Source of the DNA: an uncultured Clostridia bacterium
Lineage (GTDB): Bacteria; Bacillota; Clostridia; Oscillospirales; Ruminococcaceae
Length of the DNA stretch: 64,000 nucleotides
Direction: 5' to 3'
Assembly: GCA_947589215.1 (NCBI GenBank)
Contig: CANQCL010000002.1
Span: forward strand, 124,001 to 188,000
In this document: positions 15,450-24,977 of the stretch, piece after piece
Numbering within the stretch: the stretch's first letter is position 1
How the letters are laid out: each line of letters opens with the position of its first letter
Notes under the pieces: generated by a model
Database searches by the model: none
The model's input: the letters and a program-made list of their open reading frames with translations, nothing else
What the model was told of the DNA's origin: nothing
Program-made: the position numbers and the translations under genes

Positions 15450-17108
15450 TTAATTATTAACACTATTAAGCATTTCCTCAGCGCTTGCTAAGGTTATTTC
15501 TGACGTATCATCTCCACTAATGATCCTTGCAATTTCGCTCTTTCTTTCTTCTAGCGACGTCAATTCACATACTGTTGTTTTCGTTTTTCCGTTTTCGGTT
15601 TTCTTTTCAATAAGCATATGAGTATCTCCAGAAACGGCTATTTGAGCTAAATGGGTCACGCAAATGACCTGCCTGTTTCTTGATATCTCATGCAGTTTAA
15701 AACCTATCTTTTGTGCCGCCCGACCGCTTACTCCTGTATCTATCTCATCAAAAATCATAGTTGGAGTATTATCCTTTTCGGCAATTACACTCTTTAATGC
15801 GAGCATTATGCGTGATAGTTCTCCCCCAGACGCTATTTTTGCAATAGGCTTTGGCTCCTCACCTAAATTAGCTGAAATCAAAAACTCTATATTATCCATT
15901 CCGTGAATCGTAAGCTTGCCTTTTTGATTGAAAATCTCCAGTTTTACATTAGGCATATTTAAAAACTCAAGCTGTGAAGTTACCTCTTTTATGAACCTCT
16001 TGCCTGCCATCTCACGGCTGTTTGACAATTTTATCGCTTTCTTTGAAGTTTCCTCCAGTAGTTCTTCCCTTTTAACTTTCAAAGCTTCTATATTATTTTC
16101 ATCACCTGTTAATGCATCAAGCTCTTTTACCGATTTATCAAGTTTGTAAAGAACATCAGAAAGCTCTGGACCGTACTTTTTCTTTATTCTTATTATACTG
16201 TCATTTCTAGCTGAAACATATGCAAATCTTTCGGGGTCGACGTCAAGCATTGACGTTAGATGATTCAGTTCACTTGAAATATCGTCAATTTCAATCTTAG
16301 CCGATTTAATTCGCTCTATTAAAGGCTCTAAATCCGAAAAAACGTCCGAATAATTTTCTAAAGCATCGGCTGCGCTGAAAAGCTCTGAGCTTATACCGTC
16401 GTCATTTTCAATAAGATTTACAACTCCTGTTACAGCCTGTCTCACCTCAACGGCGTTGTTTGACAGTTCAAATTCAGACTCTATTTCTTCGTCCTCATTT
16501 TCTTTTAAATCGAGCGAAGAAATTTCATCAACAATACCTTTAAGACTTTGTATTCTTTCTATTTTATTTTGCTGACTTAAAGAAACCTGCTTGATCTGCT
16601 TTGCGACCGCTTGAAGTTCTCTAAATGATTTTTGATAGTCCTCAAGTTCTGATTCAAGATTGCCGTATGCGTCAAGTATTTCGATATGCTTTTGGGGCGA
16701 TAACAGAATCTGGCTGTCATGCTGACCGTGAATGTTTACAAGAATGTCGCCTATTTCTCTTAAAACAGAGAGATTGACGGGACGAGAGTTTATGCGGGCA
16801 ACGCTGCCGCCGTCGGCTGATATTTCCCTGGAAATAATAAGCTCGCCCTCGCTATCTATACCAATATCTGAAAGAATTCCCAAAACCTCGCTTGGTACAT
16901 TGTTAAACACAGCAGAAATAACCGCTTTTTTTGTTCCGGTTCGAACAATATCCTTTGTAACACGCTGACCTAGAATCGCATTTATTCCGTTTATCAAAAT
17001 TGATTTTCCTGCTCCCGTTTCGCCCGTAAACACATTCAGCTTATCGCCAAAGGTGATTACCGACTTTTCAATAACGGCAAGATTTTCAATATATAACTCC
17101 GCTAGCAT
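15450..17108 (-). CDS. recN: DNA repair protein RecN
   Basis: A 552-residue SMC-like ATPase recruited to double-strand breaks. Walker A GETGAGKS (about residues 29-36), the INGINAILGQR segment, a paired coiled-coil middle (about 155-370) and the C-terminal ABC signature ASGGELSRIMLALK with Walker B TMIFDEIDTGVSG are complete. In B. subtilis recN is the last gene of the xseA-ispA-dxs-ahrC block, and here too it follows argR. It ends in a terminator. spoIVB, which follows recN in Bacillus, is not present downstream. Confidence 0.96.
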   Translation of the reverse strand: MLAELYIENLAVIEKSVITFGDKLNVFTGETGAGKSILINGINAILGQRVTKDIVRTGTKKAVISAVFNNVPSEVLGILSDIGIDSEGELIISREISADGGSVARINSRPVNLSVLREIGDILVNIHGQHDSQILLSPQKHIEILDAYGNLESELEDYQKSFRELQAVAKQIKQVSLSQQNKIERIQSLKGIVDEISSLDLKENEDEEIESEFELSNNAVEVRQAVTGVVNLIENDDGISSELFSAADALENYSDVFSDLEPLIERIKSAKIEIDDISSELNHLTSMLDVDPERFAYVSARNDSIIRIKKKYGPELSDVLYKLDKSVKELDALTGDENNIEALKVKREELLEETSKKAIKLSNSREMAGKRFIKEVTSQLEFLNMPNVKLEIFNQKGKLTIHGMDNIEFLISANLGEEPKPIAKIASGGELSRIMLALKSVIAEKDNTPTMIFDEIDTGVSGRAAQKIGFKLHEISRNRQVICVTHLAQIAVSGDTHMLIEKKTENGKTKTTVCELTSLEERKSEIARIISGDDTSEITLASAEEMLNSVNN

Positions 17109-17153
17109 CTATATTTCATCTTCCTTTCTATAGGATAGAAATAATTTAAAAAT

Positions 17154-17615
17154 CTACACAAGAAGCTTGTTTAGCATACCAACAAATTCAATAGCTAACG
17201 CCTCGCTTTTAACAACTGCAAATACTGTATCGTCGCCGGCTATTGTACCTACTATAGATTCAAAGTATGCGTTATCAAGCTTAGCGCAAACAGCCTGTGC
17301 CATTCCCGCATGACACTTGATCACAACTATATTTATTGCAAAATTGACAGATAATACCGCCTCTTTAAATATGTTCTCTAAAAGCTCCTGCGGGCTTTTC
17401 CCCTTGTCCCTTATGTTACTGGGAATATCATACTTATAAACACCGTCTGCAGAAACGGTTTTAATTATTGAAAGATCCTTGATGTCTCGAGAGATTGTAG
17501 CCTGTGTTGCATTAAAGCCCTTATCTATAAGCATATCTTGAAGCTCCTGCTGTGTAGAAACATTACAGCTTGTTATTATGTTCAAAATTTCCTTTTGCCG
17601 TTTTTCCTTAGACAT
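17154..17615 (-). CDS. argR: Arginine repressor ArgR
   Basis: A 153-residue regulator with an N-terminal winged helix (about 1-70; NATQATISRDIKDLSIIK is the recognition region) and a C-terminal hexamerization/arginine-binding domain with GTIAGDDTVFAV. It should repress arginine synthesis and activate catabolism with arginine as corepressor; in this block it neighbours recN as AhrC does in B. subtilis. nadK lies 1 base upstream of it, so the two are cotranscribed. Confidence 0.94.
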   Translation of the reverse strand: MSKEKRQKEILNIITSCNVSTQQELQDMLIDKGFNATQATISRDIKDLSIIKTVSADGVYKYDIPSNIRDKGKSPQELLENIFKEAVLSVNFAINIVVIKCHAGMAQAVCAKLDNAYFESIVGTIAGDDTVFAVVKSEALAIEFVGMLNKLLV

Positions 17616-17616
17616 T

Positions 17617-18495
17617 TTATCTGTCCTCCATAATTGCTTTCAACGGTCTCATAAGCTTTGAATTAACAGAATCGAAAAAGCTTCCGCCTTTAATATCTAT
17701 AAGCTTGATATATTTATCTGACATCGAAATTGTCAAAACATCTTTTGAAGATATATCTTCCTTTGACACACCGTCAACTGATAAGCCGAAACATTCATTT
17801 GAGTTTGTAAAGAATTTAACAGTCAGCTTTGAACTCTTAGAAAAAACCATCGTTCTTGAAAGAAGTGAGTGAGGACATATAGGTGTAAATTCTATACATT
17901 CCATATCAGGTTCAATAATAGGTCCGCCTGCTGATAGCGAGTAAGCAGTCGCTCCGGTAGGAGTAGAAAAAATCAAGCCGTCTGCCCTTATAGACGAAAC
18001 TACCTTGCCCGACTTTGATACTTCAAAATCAGAAATTTTGCTGTGCTGCGGCTTTGATACTACAATGTCGTTAAGTGCGGTAAATGTCTTATTTTCGCCA
18101 TTTGACTTAATGATATCCCCGTCCAGCATAATACGCTTTTGAATATCATAATCTCCATTGAAAAGATTATTCAGCAATTCAAGTTCATTGTGTTCAAGAG
18201 TACACATAAATCCGAGCCTGCCGCAATTTAAACCAAGTATAGGCTTATTATATTTAGAGGCGGCGGCAGAAGCTTTTAATATCGTACCATCTCCGCCGAC
18301 AGCTAATATAATGTCGCATTTTAAAACTAGTTCGTCCTCGTTTGAAAACTCTATAAAATCGAGGTCAGAAAAATCTGCCTGATATTTTTTTGACATTGAA
18401 AGCTCTGCGTTATTTTTTCTCAGTATGCTTACTGCGTTTCTTACATAAAGTTCGCTGTTATCCTTTTTCAAATTAAGTAAGATATAAATATTCAA
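17617..18495 (-). CDS. nadK: NAD kinase
   Basis: A 292-residue ATP-NAD kinase that makes NADP. The ATP-binding GGDGT motif is in ILAVGGDGTILKA (about residues 66-78) and the glycine-rich NAD site is in SKSGKVVSSIRADGLIFSTPTGATAYSLSAGGP. The gene lies between tlyA and argR, the order seen in many clostridia, and only 1 base separates its stop from the argR start codon. NADPH made from its product is used by Dxr-side isoprenoid synthesis and by ThyX. Confidence 0.95.
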   Translation of the reverse strand: MNIYILLNLKKDNSELYVRNAVSILRKNNAELSMSKKYQADFSDLDFIEFSNEDELVLKCDIILAVGGDGTILKASAAASKYNKPILGLNCGRLGFMCTLEHNELELLNNLFNGDYDIQKRIMLDGDIIKSNGENKTFTALNDIVVSKPQHSKISDFEVSKSGKVVSSIRADGLIFSTPTGATAYSLSAGGPIIEPDMECIEFTPICPHSLLSRTMVFSKSSKLTVKFFTNSNECFGLSVDGVSKEDISSKDVLTISMSDKYIKLIDIKGGSFFDSVNSKLMRPLKAIMEDR

Positions 18496-18515
18496 CAGAT
18501 TTCCCTCCTTAATAA

Positions 18516-19313
18516 TTACTTTAATATACTAAAACTCTCTGAAACTAGAGCCTTTATATCAAAAGAAAATGATGAGTGTTCTTTGCATTTTTTGACATAA
18601 ATCAGATATTCAATATTACCGCTTCCGCCTTTTATGGGTGAGTAAGTTAAATTTATAATACTAAATCCTGAATTTTCAATTAACGTCACTATATTTTCAA
18701 GAACCTTCATATGAACCTTCTTGTCATTGACTATACCCTTTTTTGAAAGACTTTTCTTACCTGCTTCAAACTGAGGCTTTATAAGCATAACAGCCTCCCC
18801 ATCATAAGATAGAACATCATAGACAACAGGGATAGCAAAAGACAGTGATATAAAAGACAGATCGACAGTACAAAAATCAATTTTCTTCTTGAACATTGAT
18901 TTTGTAACATCTTTAATGTTCATATTTTCAATGTTTTCAATTCTGGGATTATCAATTAGGCTTTTGTCCAATTGATTTTTACCTACATCAACTGCATAGA
19001 CATATTCTGCACCGTTTTGAAGCATACAATCGGTAAAGCCGCCAGTTGAAGCACCAAAGTCAACGCAAACTTTACCTTTTAATTCTATCTTAAATTCAGA
19101 AATTGCTTTTTCAAGCTTTAGTCCGCCTTTTCCGACATATTTTAGAGTTTCACCAATAATCTTTATGTCATCAGATTCATCTACTTCAAATGCAGGTTTT
19201 GTTACTATTAGACCATTCACGCTTACAGCAGAGTTTTTTATCATATTCTGTGCCTTTGAACGTGTCTCGGCAAGACCTCTGCCAACTAATTCTATATCGA
19301 GTCTTTTCCCCAT
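18516..19313 (-). CDS. tlyA: TlyA family rRNA 2'-O-methyltransferase/hemolysin A
   Basis: A 265-residue protein with an N-terminal S4 RNA-binding domain (about 4-60) and an FtsJ-type SAM methyltransferase domain (VCVDFGASTGGFTDCMLQNG at about 81-100; DLSFISL). TlyA methylates C1409 of 16S and C1920 of 23S rRNA in mycobacteria; the shorter type lacking 23S-only elements may act on one target. The start is 1 base before the dxs stop region (dxs ends at 19315), so it is tightly linked to dxs, as in B. subtilis (yqxC). Confidence 0.9.
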   Translation of the reverse strand: MGKRLDIELVGRGLAETRSKAQNMIKNSAVSVNGLIVTKPAFEVDESDDIKIIGETLKYVGKGGLKLEKAISEFKIELKGKVCVDFGASTGGFTDCMLQNGAEYVYAVDVGKNQLDKSLIDNPRIENIENMNIKDVTKSMFKKKIDFCTVDLSFISLSFAIPVVYDVLSYDGEAVMLIKPQFEAGKKSLSKKGIVNDKKVHMKVLENIVTLIENSGFSIINLTYSPIKGGSGNIEYLIYVKKCKEHSSFSFDIKALVSESFSILK

Positions 19314-19314
19314 T

Positions 19315-21159
19315 TTAAATCTCCGAACTTAGCTTTTTATAAATCTCATTTCCTGACAATCCTAACTTCTCTAGTGTTGCTTCAACGGAAGCCTGCGGTA
19401 CAAAATCATAAATCGCAGTGCAATCTAAATTACTTATCTTATTTTTTAGCCTCTGAGAAACAGAGCCGTTATAATAACATTCTTCAAAAAAGTAGACTTT
19501 TTTATAAGACTTAATTTTATCTATCATTTCTTCATCAACAGAACTCAAATCAATTAGCTTCAAAACATCAAAATTCTTACCCACATTTTTCAGTTTATCA
19601 AAGGCATATGAAACTTCATTAAACAGCCTGCCGTATGTTATAACAAGAACATCTGAGCCGTTTTCATAAAGCTCGTAATCGGTGGATATGTAATCTTTTT
19701 TTAATCTGCAATCTTTCTCATTTCCACGAGGATATCGAACAGCCACTATTCCTTCATCTTTATATATACCCTTTGATAAACACGCTTTTAATTCTTCATA
19801 ATTGCTGGGTGAATAAATTGTAACATTAGGTATTGTTGATAAAAAGGAAACGTCGAAAATTCCCTGATGAGTAACTCCGTCTTCTCCTACAACTCCCGCC
19901 CTGTCAACACCTATAACAATATGGGCATTAGATATAGCCAAATCGTGTATTATCTGGTCATAACCTCTTTGGAGAAAAGTAGAATAAACTGCAAACACAG
20001 GAATTTTACCCATAGAAGAAAGACCGCCGGCAAAAGTTAATGCGTGACCCTCAGCAATACCAACATCAAAAAACCTGTCCTTATGAGTCTTAGCAAATTT
20101 ATCAAGACCTGTTCCATACTTCATAGCTGCCGTTATTGCACAGATACTGTTATCGCTGTCAGCCAGACGAGACAATTCACAACCGAACACAGTTGAAAAG
20201 CTGTCGCACTTTGAAACATCGGGGTTTCCTGTTTTCAATTCAAAAGAGCCCACTCCATGATATTCTCCGGGGTTATCTTCGGCAGGAGCATAACCCTTAC
20301 CCTTTATTGTGTTTACCTGAACAACAACAGGTCTTTTTATATCCTTTGCCTTTCTTAAAGCGTTCTCAAGCTCCTGAAGATTATGGCCGTCAACAGGACC
20401 GACAAACTCAAATCCCAAATCCTCAAAAAGAGTAGTTCTGAAAATTGAATTTTTTATAGTGTCCTTTGAAAATTTTAGAGTTTTCTTTATCGGCTGACCT
20501 ACAACTGGTATGCTGTCAAGAGCCCTTTCGACAATGGTTTTTGTGCGCTTATAAGACTCCTTTGTTCTAAAATTTGACAAGTATTTAGCAATAGCGCCTA
20601 CATTCTTAGATATAGACATTTCATTGTAATTCAGCACAACGATAAGATTAGTATTGCTTTTTCCTGCATTATTCAACCCCTCAAACGAAAGACCGCCTGT
20701 TGCAGCGCCGTCGCCAATTACAGCAACTGTATGGTGTTCGTCTCCGTTTAATTTCATCGCAGTCACTATGCCCAAAGCGGCAGAAACAGAATTTGAACTG
20801 TGTCCGCTAACAAAGGCGTCGTGCTCAGATTCTGCGGGCTTGCAAAAGCCGGATAAGCCGTTTTCTTTTCTTAGGGTTTGAAAATCTTTAAGTCTGCCTG
20901 TTAGGATTTTATGTGTATATGATTGATGACCTACATCCCAGACTATCTTATCTTTAGGCGATGTAAAAACTCTATGAAGTGCAAGAGAAAGCTCTACTGT
21001 TCCCAAATTAGATGACAAATGACCCCCGTTTTTTGATACCGTTTTAATAAGCGTATCACGAATTTCCTTACAAAGTATCCTGCACTCTTCATAGCTGAAT
21101 TTTTTAAGATCATCAGGAAGGTCAAGCTTATTAAATTCTTCCTCATATTCCCGTGTCAT
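19315..21159 (-). CDS. dxs: 1-deoxy-D-xylulose-5-phosphate synthase
   Basis: A 614-residue TPP enzyme that condenses pyruvate and glyceraldehyde 3-phosphate, the first step of the MEP isoprenoid pathway. The TPP/Mg motif runs from GDGAATGG to NLIVVLNYNEMSI; GHQSYTHKILTGR and DRAGVVGEDGVTHQG are also intact. At 614 residues it is a typical full-length enzyme. Its product is used by IspA encoded just upstream in the operon after 96 bases. That gap shows no strong terminator or promoter. Confidence 0.96.
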   Translation of the reverse strand: MTREYEEEFNKLDLPDDLKKFSYEECRILCKEIRDTLIKTVSKNGGHLSSNLGTVELSLALHRVFTSPKDKIVWDVGHQSYTHKILTGRLKDFQTLRKENGLSGFCKPAESEHDAFVSGHSSNSVSAALGIVTAMKLNGDEHHTVAVIGDGAATGGLSFEGLNNAGKSNTNLIVVLNYNEMSISKNVGAIAKYLSNFRTKESYKRTKTIVERALDSIPVVGQPIKKTLKFSKDTIKNSIFRTTLFEDLGFEFVGPVDGHNLQELENALRKAKDIKRPVVVQVNTIKGKGYAPAEDNPGEYHGVGSFELKTGNPDVSKCDSFSTVFGCELSRLADSDNSICAITAAMKYGTGLDKFAKTHKDRFFDVGIAEGHALTFAGGLSSMGKIPVFAVYSTFLQRGYDQIIHDLAISNAHIVIGVDRAGVVGEDGVTHQGIFDVSFLSTIPNVTIYSPSNYEELKACLSKGIYKDEGIVAVRYPRGNEKDCRLKKDYISTDYELYENGSDVLVITYGRLFNEVSYAFDKLKNVGKNFDVLKLIDLSSVDEEMIDKIKSYKKVYFFEECYYNGSVSQRLKNKISNLDCTAIYDFVPQASVEATLEKLGLSGNEIYKKLSSEI

Positions 21160-21255
21160 TTTTTATCTCCGTTCTGTTCATTATTTTGTACAATAATTAA
21201 ACCTTTACACCGTACTTATAAACTATGGACTGATAATTTTGTACTATATTTATTT

Positions 21256-22152
21256 TTATTTCTTTCTGTTTAGAAGATCCATAGTTAAATCAGTAAGAAG
21301 CTCATTATTATCGAACTTTTCTAAAATATTTAACGCTTCCAAAGTCTGATGTCTGGCTACATCCTTTGCTTGTTCAATACCTATCATGGTAACATAAGTT
21401 ATCTTACCCTTTTCTTGGTCACTGCCAATTGGCTTTCCAAGACTTTCAAAGCTGCCCTCAACATCTAATATATCATCCACTATTTGAAAAGCATATCCAA
21501 GTCTCTTACCAAACACTCTAGCATATTGGGTAGTTTCATAGTCAGCATCTGCTAAGATGCACCCCATAACGCAAGATGCCTCTAAAAGTCGGCAGGTTTT
21601 AAGCTCTTGCAAAAGATTGAGATTCTGAGCATTAAAATGCTTCATCTTAACAGAGTATATATCAAATGCCTGTCCGCCTATCATACCGTTTATTCCGGCA
21701 GCATTTGATAATTCACCGATAAGATCAACAGCAGTTTCTGCTGAAATTTTACCCGCCTTGCAGGCGTTTGAAATTATCTCAAACGGAAGTGTATTCAAAG
21801 CGTCTCCTGCTAGTAAAGCCTCAGCTTCTCCGAATTTTTTATGGCACGAAGGCATTCCCCGACGGTAATCATCATTGTCCATACAAGGCAGATCGTCATG
21901 TATAAGAGAAAAACAATGTATAAGCTCAATGCAACAAGCAATATCATAGTAATTCTTGTAATCGCCGCCGCACATTTTACAAAACTCTAATGCCAAAATA
22001 GGTCTTATTCTTTTGCCCGGACTGAGAATAGAATACTCCATTGCCTGCATAACTTCTTTTTTGTAAAAACGCTTCATCTTTGTAAAGCTGTGAAGCGTAG
22101 TTTTTATTTGCTCCTGATAATCCGTAAATTGATTTTCATAAATTTCCTGCAT
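21256..22152 (-). CDS. ispA: Farnesyl/geranyl diphosphate synthase (polyprenyl synthetase)
   Basis: A 298-residue short-chain trans-prenyltransferase. The first aspartate-rich motif is HDDLPCMDNDDYRRG, and the second is QIVDDILDVEGSF. The spacing in the first motif (DDxxxxD with two residues inserted) is that of bacterial type II FPP synthases. It makes FPP for undecaprenyl phosphate and quinones. xseB ends 2 bases upstream, giving the conserved xseA-xseB-ispA-dxs order. Confidence 0.94.
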   Translation of the reverse strand: MQEIYENQFTDYQEQIKTTLHSFTKMKRFYKKEVMQAMEYSILSPGKRIRPILALEFCKMCGGDYKNYYDIACCIELIHCFSLIHDDLPCMDNDDYRRGMPSCHKKFGEAEALLAGDALNTLPFEIISNACKAGKISAETAVDLIGELSNAAGINGMIGGQAFDIYSVKMKHFNAQNLNLLQELKTCRLLEASCVMGCILADADYETTQYARVFGKRLGYAFQIVDDILDVEGSFESLGKPIGSDQEKGKITYVTMIGIEQAKDVARHQTLEALNILEKFDNNELLTDLTMDLLNRKK

Positions 22153-22154
22153 AT

Positions 22155-22343
22155 CTATTCCTCTGTATAATTTTTATCTATTGTCTCAACAACAAGCTTT
22201 GCTTCTTCAAGCTTTTTTTTACACTCGCCTGAAAGAGTAATCCCCTCTTTGAATTTTTCAAGCGACTCTTCCAAAGTTAAATTACCCGATTCAAGCTCTG
22301 AAACGATTTTGTTGAGCTTGTCCAGTGTATCTTCAAACGTCAT
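22155..22343 (-). CDS. xseB: Exodeoxyribonuclease VII small subunit
   Basis: A 62-residue helical protein with the family pattern FEDTLDKLNKIVSELESG.LTLEESLEKFKEG..L..ECKKKL. It coats the large subunit XseA to make the single-strand exonuclease VII complex. It lies between xseA and ispA with gaps of 12 and 2 bases. The start ATG follows an AGGAG-type site (GGAGTTG read on the - strand). Confidence 0.94.
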   Translation of the reverse strand: MTFEDTLDKLNKIVSELESGNLTLEESLEKFKEGITLSGECKKKLEEAKLVVETIDKNYTEE

Positions 22344-22355
22344 TTAAAACAACTC

Positions 22356-23552
22356 CTATTGATTTATATTTTTTATTTCTGCGCTCACTGACGAATCTGA
22401 AAACTTAATTTCAATTAAATCCCCTATTGATACGTCATCAGCCCTTGTGATAACCTTTTTGCCTTTCAGTGTAAGAGAATAACCTCTGCTCAATACCTTC
22501 AGCGGACTGTAAGAATCTAAAAGCGATGCCGATGAATAAAGTCTGCCGCCGCAGTTGTTCAATATATTTTGAATAGAAGTTCTAAGTCTCTGCTCAGCAT
22601 TTTTAAGCCTTAAATCTCCAACCTCAAGCCGCTTTTTAGGCGACGCTGAAAAAAATCGGTTAGAGGCAGACTTTAATGAAATGTCAGCATCAGAGATTTT
22701 ATATTCTAATATTTTTCTCATTCTCAGCTTAATACTGTCAATTTGAGAATAAAAATCAGACATCTCGGGCGACGCCAGCTCTGCTGCCGCAGAAGGCGTA
22801 GGAGCGCGTAAATCGGCAACCAAGTCAGCTATAGTGATATCAGTTTCATGTCCCACTGCTGATATTATCGGAGTTTTTACATTGAATATAGCATCAGCAA
22901 CCTTTTCTTCATTGAATACTGACAAATCCTCTGCCGAGCCGCCTCCCCTTGCAAGTATAAGCGTATCAAGGTTCATTGAATCCGCCATCATTAGCGCGTC
23001 AGCTATGCTGTCCTTTGCCTCAATTCCCTGAACTAATGTCGGAAAAACCAAAACTCTGCAAATAGGATAACGCCTTTTTAATATATTCAGTATATCCTGC
23101 AACGCCGCTCCGGTAATTGAAGTAATAACACCAATAGTTTTAGGTGCAACGGGAATCTCTTTTTTATATTCAGATTTAAAATATCCCTTTTCCTTTAACC
23201 TTAGTTTTAGTTTATCAAGCGATTCTTTAACAGCGCCGACACCTATAGGCTGAATGTCTGTAACAACTATCTGATATATTCCGTCACGCTCATAGCAGTC
23301 TATATTTCCAAGCGCCATAACATTAAGACCATTTTTTAGCTCAATTTTCAAATTTCTTGTTGCACTTGCAAACATAATTGCCTTTAGTGCGCTGCTCTCA
23401 TCTTTTAATGTAAAATAGTAATGCCCCGAAGAATAGTTAGTATTTAGATTAGAAATTTCCCCTTTAATTGCAATGCTTTTAAGCTTGATATCGCCCCGAA
23501 TTTTACTGGCAAGATATCTGTTTATTTGGGAAACCGTTAATATAACACTCAT
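22356..23552 (-). CDS. xseA: Exodeoxyribonuclease VII large subunit
   Basis: A 398-residue nuclease subunit with an N-terminal OB fold (about 5-100; GEISNLNTNYSSGHYYFTLKDE) and a catalytic domain with GVITSITGAALQDI, LARGGGSAEDLSVFNEE and SAVGHETDITIADLVADLRAPTPSAAAELASP, the conserved signature. It shares its first base with the last base of the TsaD-like gene, so the two are coupled. folD, which lies between nusB and xseA in B. subtilis, is replaced here by the TsaD paralogue. Confidence 0.95.
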   Translation of the reverse strand: MSVILTVSQINRYLASKIRGDIKLKSIAIKGEISNLNTNYSSGHYYFTLKDESSALKAIMFASATRNLKIELKNGLNVMALGNIDCYERDGIYQIVVTDIQPIGVGAVKESLDKLKLRLKEKGYFKSEYKKEIPVAPKTIGVITSITGAALQDILNILKRRYPICRVLVFPTLVQGIEAKDSIADALMMADSMNLDTLILARGGGSAEDLSVFNEEKVADAIFNVKTPIISAVGHETDITIADLVADLRAPTPSAAAELASPEMSDFYSQIDSIKLRMRKILEYKISDADISLKSASNRFFSASPKKRLEVGDLRLKNAEQRLRTSIQNILNNCGGRLYSSASLLDSYSPLKVLSRGYSLTLKGKKVITRADDVSIGDLIEIKFSDSSVSAEIKNINQ

Positions 23553-24508
23553 TAAATCAATTCCTTTTTTATAGCTGCAAACAAAGCAGTTCCTGCTGCG
23601 TTATCGCAGGAATACTCAGGCTCAGCAAAATATACATTACTTAACCTTTCTGATATTCTATCTTTTATGATCTTATCTGACATAACCCCGCCGGCAAAAA
23701 TTATAGGAGCATTTACATATGTTTCCCTCGCCCTGTCAGACATAGCAATAATCGCATCACTTATGTAAGTTAAGCAGAATTTTGCTGTATCGCAAGGTGA
23801 TTCTCCGTCTAAAATCATCTTTTCACATATATTCTGCAGCCCTGAAAGACAACAGTTATTACCTTTAAGAGCAGGCTTTGTTCTATAACTTTTTCCACTT
23901 TTAAGTGCTAACTTTTCAAGCTCCTTGCCGCAAGGAAAATTTAGTTTAAGCTTAACACCTATTCGGTCAATAGCCTGTCCTGCTTTTAAATCCAGCGATG
24001 TTCCAATTTCCGTAATTCTTAAAACATCGCTGTCCGAAGGCTCACACAGTAAGCAGTCGGTAGTTCCGCCGCTTATATGAAAAGCTACAAAAATTTCTTT
24101 TTTCTTTATAAGATCCATCTTACCTGCTGAAAACAACGCCGCAAGAATATGTCCGATCTGATGTGAGGTTTTATATAAATCAACACCACAAAGCTTTGAA
24201 AATGAACTTGCAAAGCTCTCTCCTACTAAAAAGCACGGCATATATGAACCTTCAACCATTCTAGGGCTTTTTGAAACACCTACAGCCTTAATTTGCGAAC
24301 CGACTATTTTTGCTTTTTGCATAAGATCTGATATTACAACAGGAAACTGTTTTGTATGATGAAACACTGCGTCTGACTGTCTTATTCCAACCTCTCCGCT
24401 TTTTACGGGAAGCATCATCTTTGATTGATATACAGTCATTTTCTCAATATCAATCAATGAAACTGACGTTGTATAATTGCTTGTATCAATGCCTAACACA
24501 TTAAGCAT
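23552..24508 (-). CDS. TsaD/Kae1 paralogue (peptidase M22 family)
   Basis: A 318-residue ASKHA-fold protein related to TsaD, which makes t6A in tRNA. The N-terminal phosphate loop GIDTSNYTTSVSLI, the metal ligands in SHQIGHILAAL (His116, His120), FHISGGTTD and the C-terminal IIFAGGVMSD and CDNAAGTALF segments are all present, so the site looks intact. It diverges from canonical TsaD between these motifs, for example QIGH replaces MEGH-type spacing. Its place between nusB and xseA, away from tsaB/tsaE, suggests a paralogue with a different role, as annotated in several clostridia. A true tsaD is expected elsewhere. Function is unknown. Confidence 0.72.
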   Translation of the reverse strand: MLNVLGIDTSNYTTSVSLIDIEKMTVYQSKMMLPVKSGEVGIRQSDAVFHHTKQFPVVISDLMQKAKIVGSQIKAVGVSKSPRMVEGSYMPCFLVGESFASSFSKLCGVDLYKTSHQIGHILAALFSAGKMDLIKKKEIFVAFHISGGTTDCLLCEPSDSDVLRITEIGTSLDLKAGQAIDRIGVKLKLNFPCGKELEKLALKSGKSYRTKPALKGNNCCLSGLQNICEKMILDGESPCDTAKFCLTYISDAIIAMSDRARETYVNAPIIFAGGVMSDKIIKDRISERLSNVYFAEPEYSCDNAAGTALFAAIKKELI

Positions 24509-24514
24509 CTAACA

Positions 24515-24916
24515 TTAGTCCCCGCTTCTTGAAAATGAACCCAAAGCACCGTTTATGAATTTAGCATCCGATTCAAACGCATATTTTTCGGCAATCGCAA
24601 CTGCCTCAGAAATAGCTACGTTTACAGGAACATTTTCACTATACTTTGCCTCATAAATCGCCAGTCTCAGCAGTGATAAGTTGACCTTTGGAATACGCTC
24701 TAAGCTCCTCTTTTGACTGTACTTAGAAATTATATTATCTAATTCGTCTATATGCTTATATACACCCTTTACAATTTTTACAACTTCATCATTTATTTGT
24801 ATATTTTCAGATTCCCTTGCAATATCGAACAATTCTTCCAATTCATAATTTCCAAAAGTTCTCTCAAAGATAATCAAAAATGCTGCTTCTCTTATTTTCC
24901 TTCTGGAAAGCTTCAC
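24515..24916 (-). CDS. nusB: Transcription antitermination factor NusB
   Basis: A 133-residue all-helical protein that binds boxA RNA with NusE (S10) for rRNA antitermination. The family elements SRRKIREAAFLIIFE at the N-terminus, VPVNVAISEAVAIAEKYA and FINGALGSF at the C-terminus are in place. It follows asp23 after 61 bases, as yqhY-nusB do in B. subtilis. Confidence 0.95.
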   Translation of the reverse strand: MKLSRRKIREAAFLIIFERTFGNYELEELFDIARESENIQINDEVVKIVKGVYKHIDELDNIISKYSQKRSLERIPKVNLSLLRLAIYEAKYSENVPVNVAISEAVAIAEKYAFESDAKFINGALGSFSRSGD

Positions 24917-24977
24917 ATAAACACTTCCTTTTAAATCACATCAGCCCCAATATCTTATAGATAATGAGGCAAGTGTA

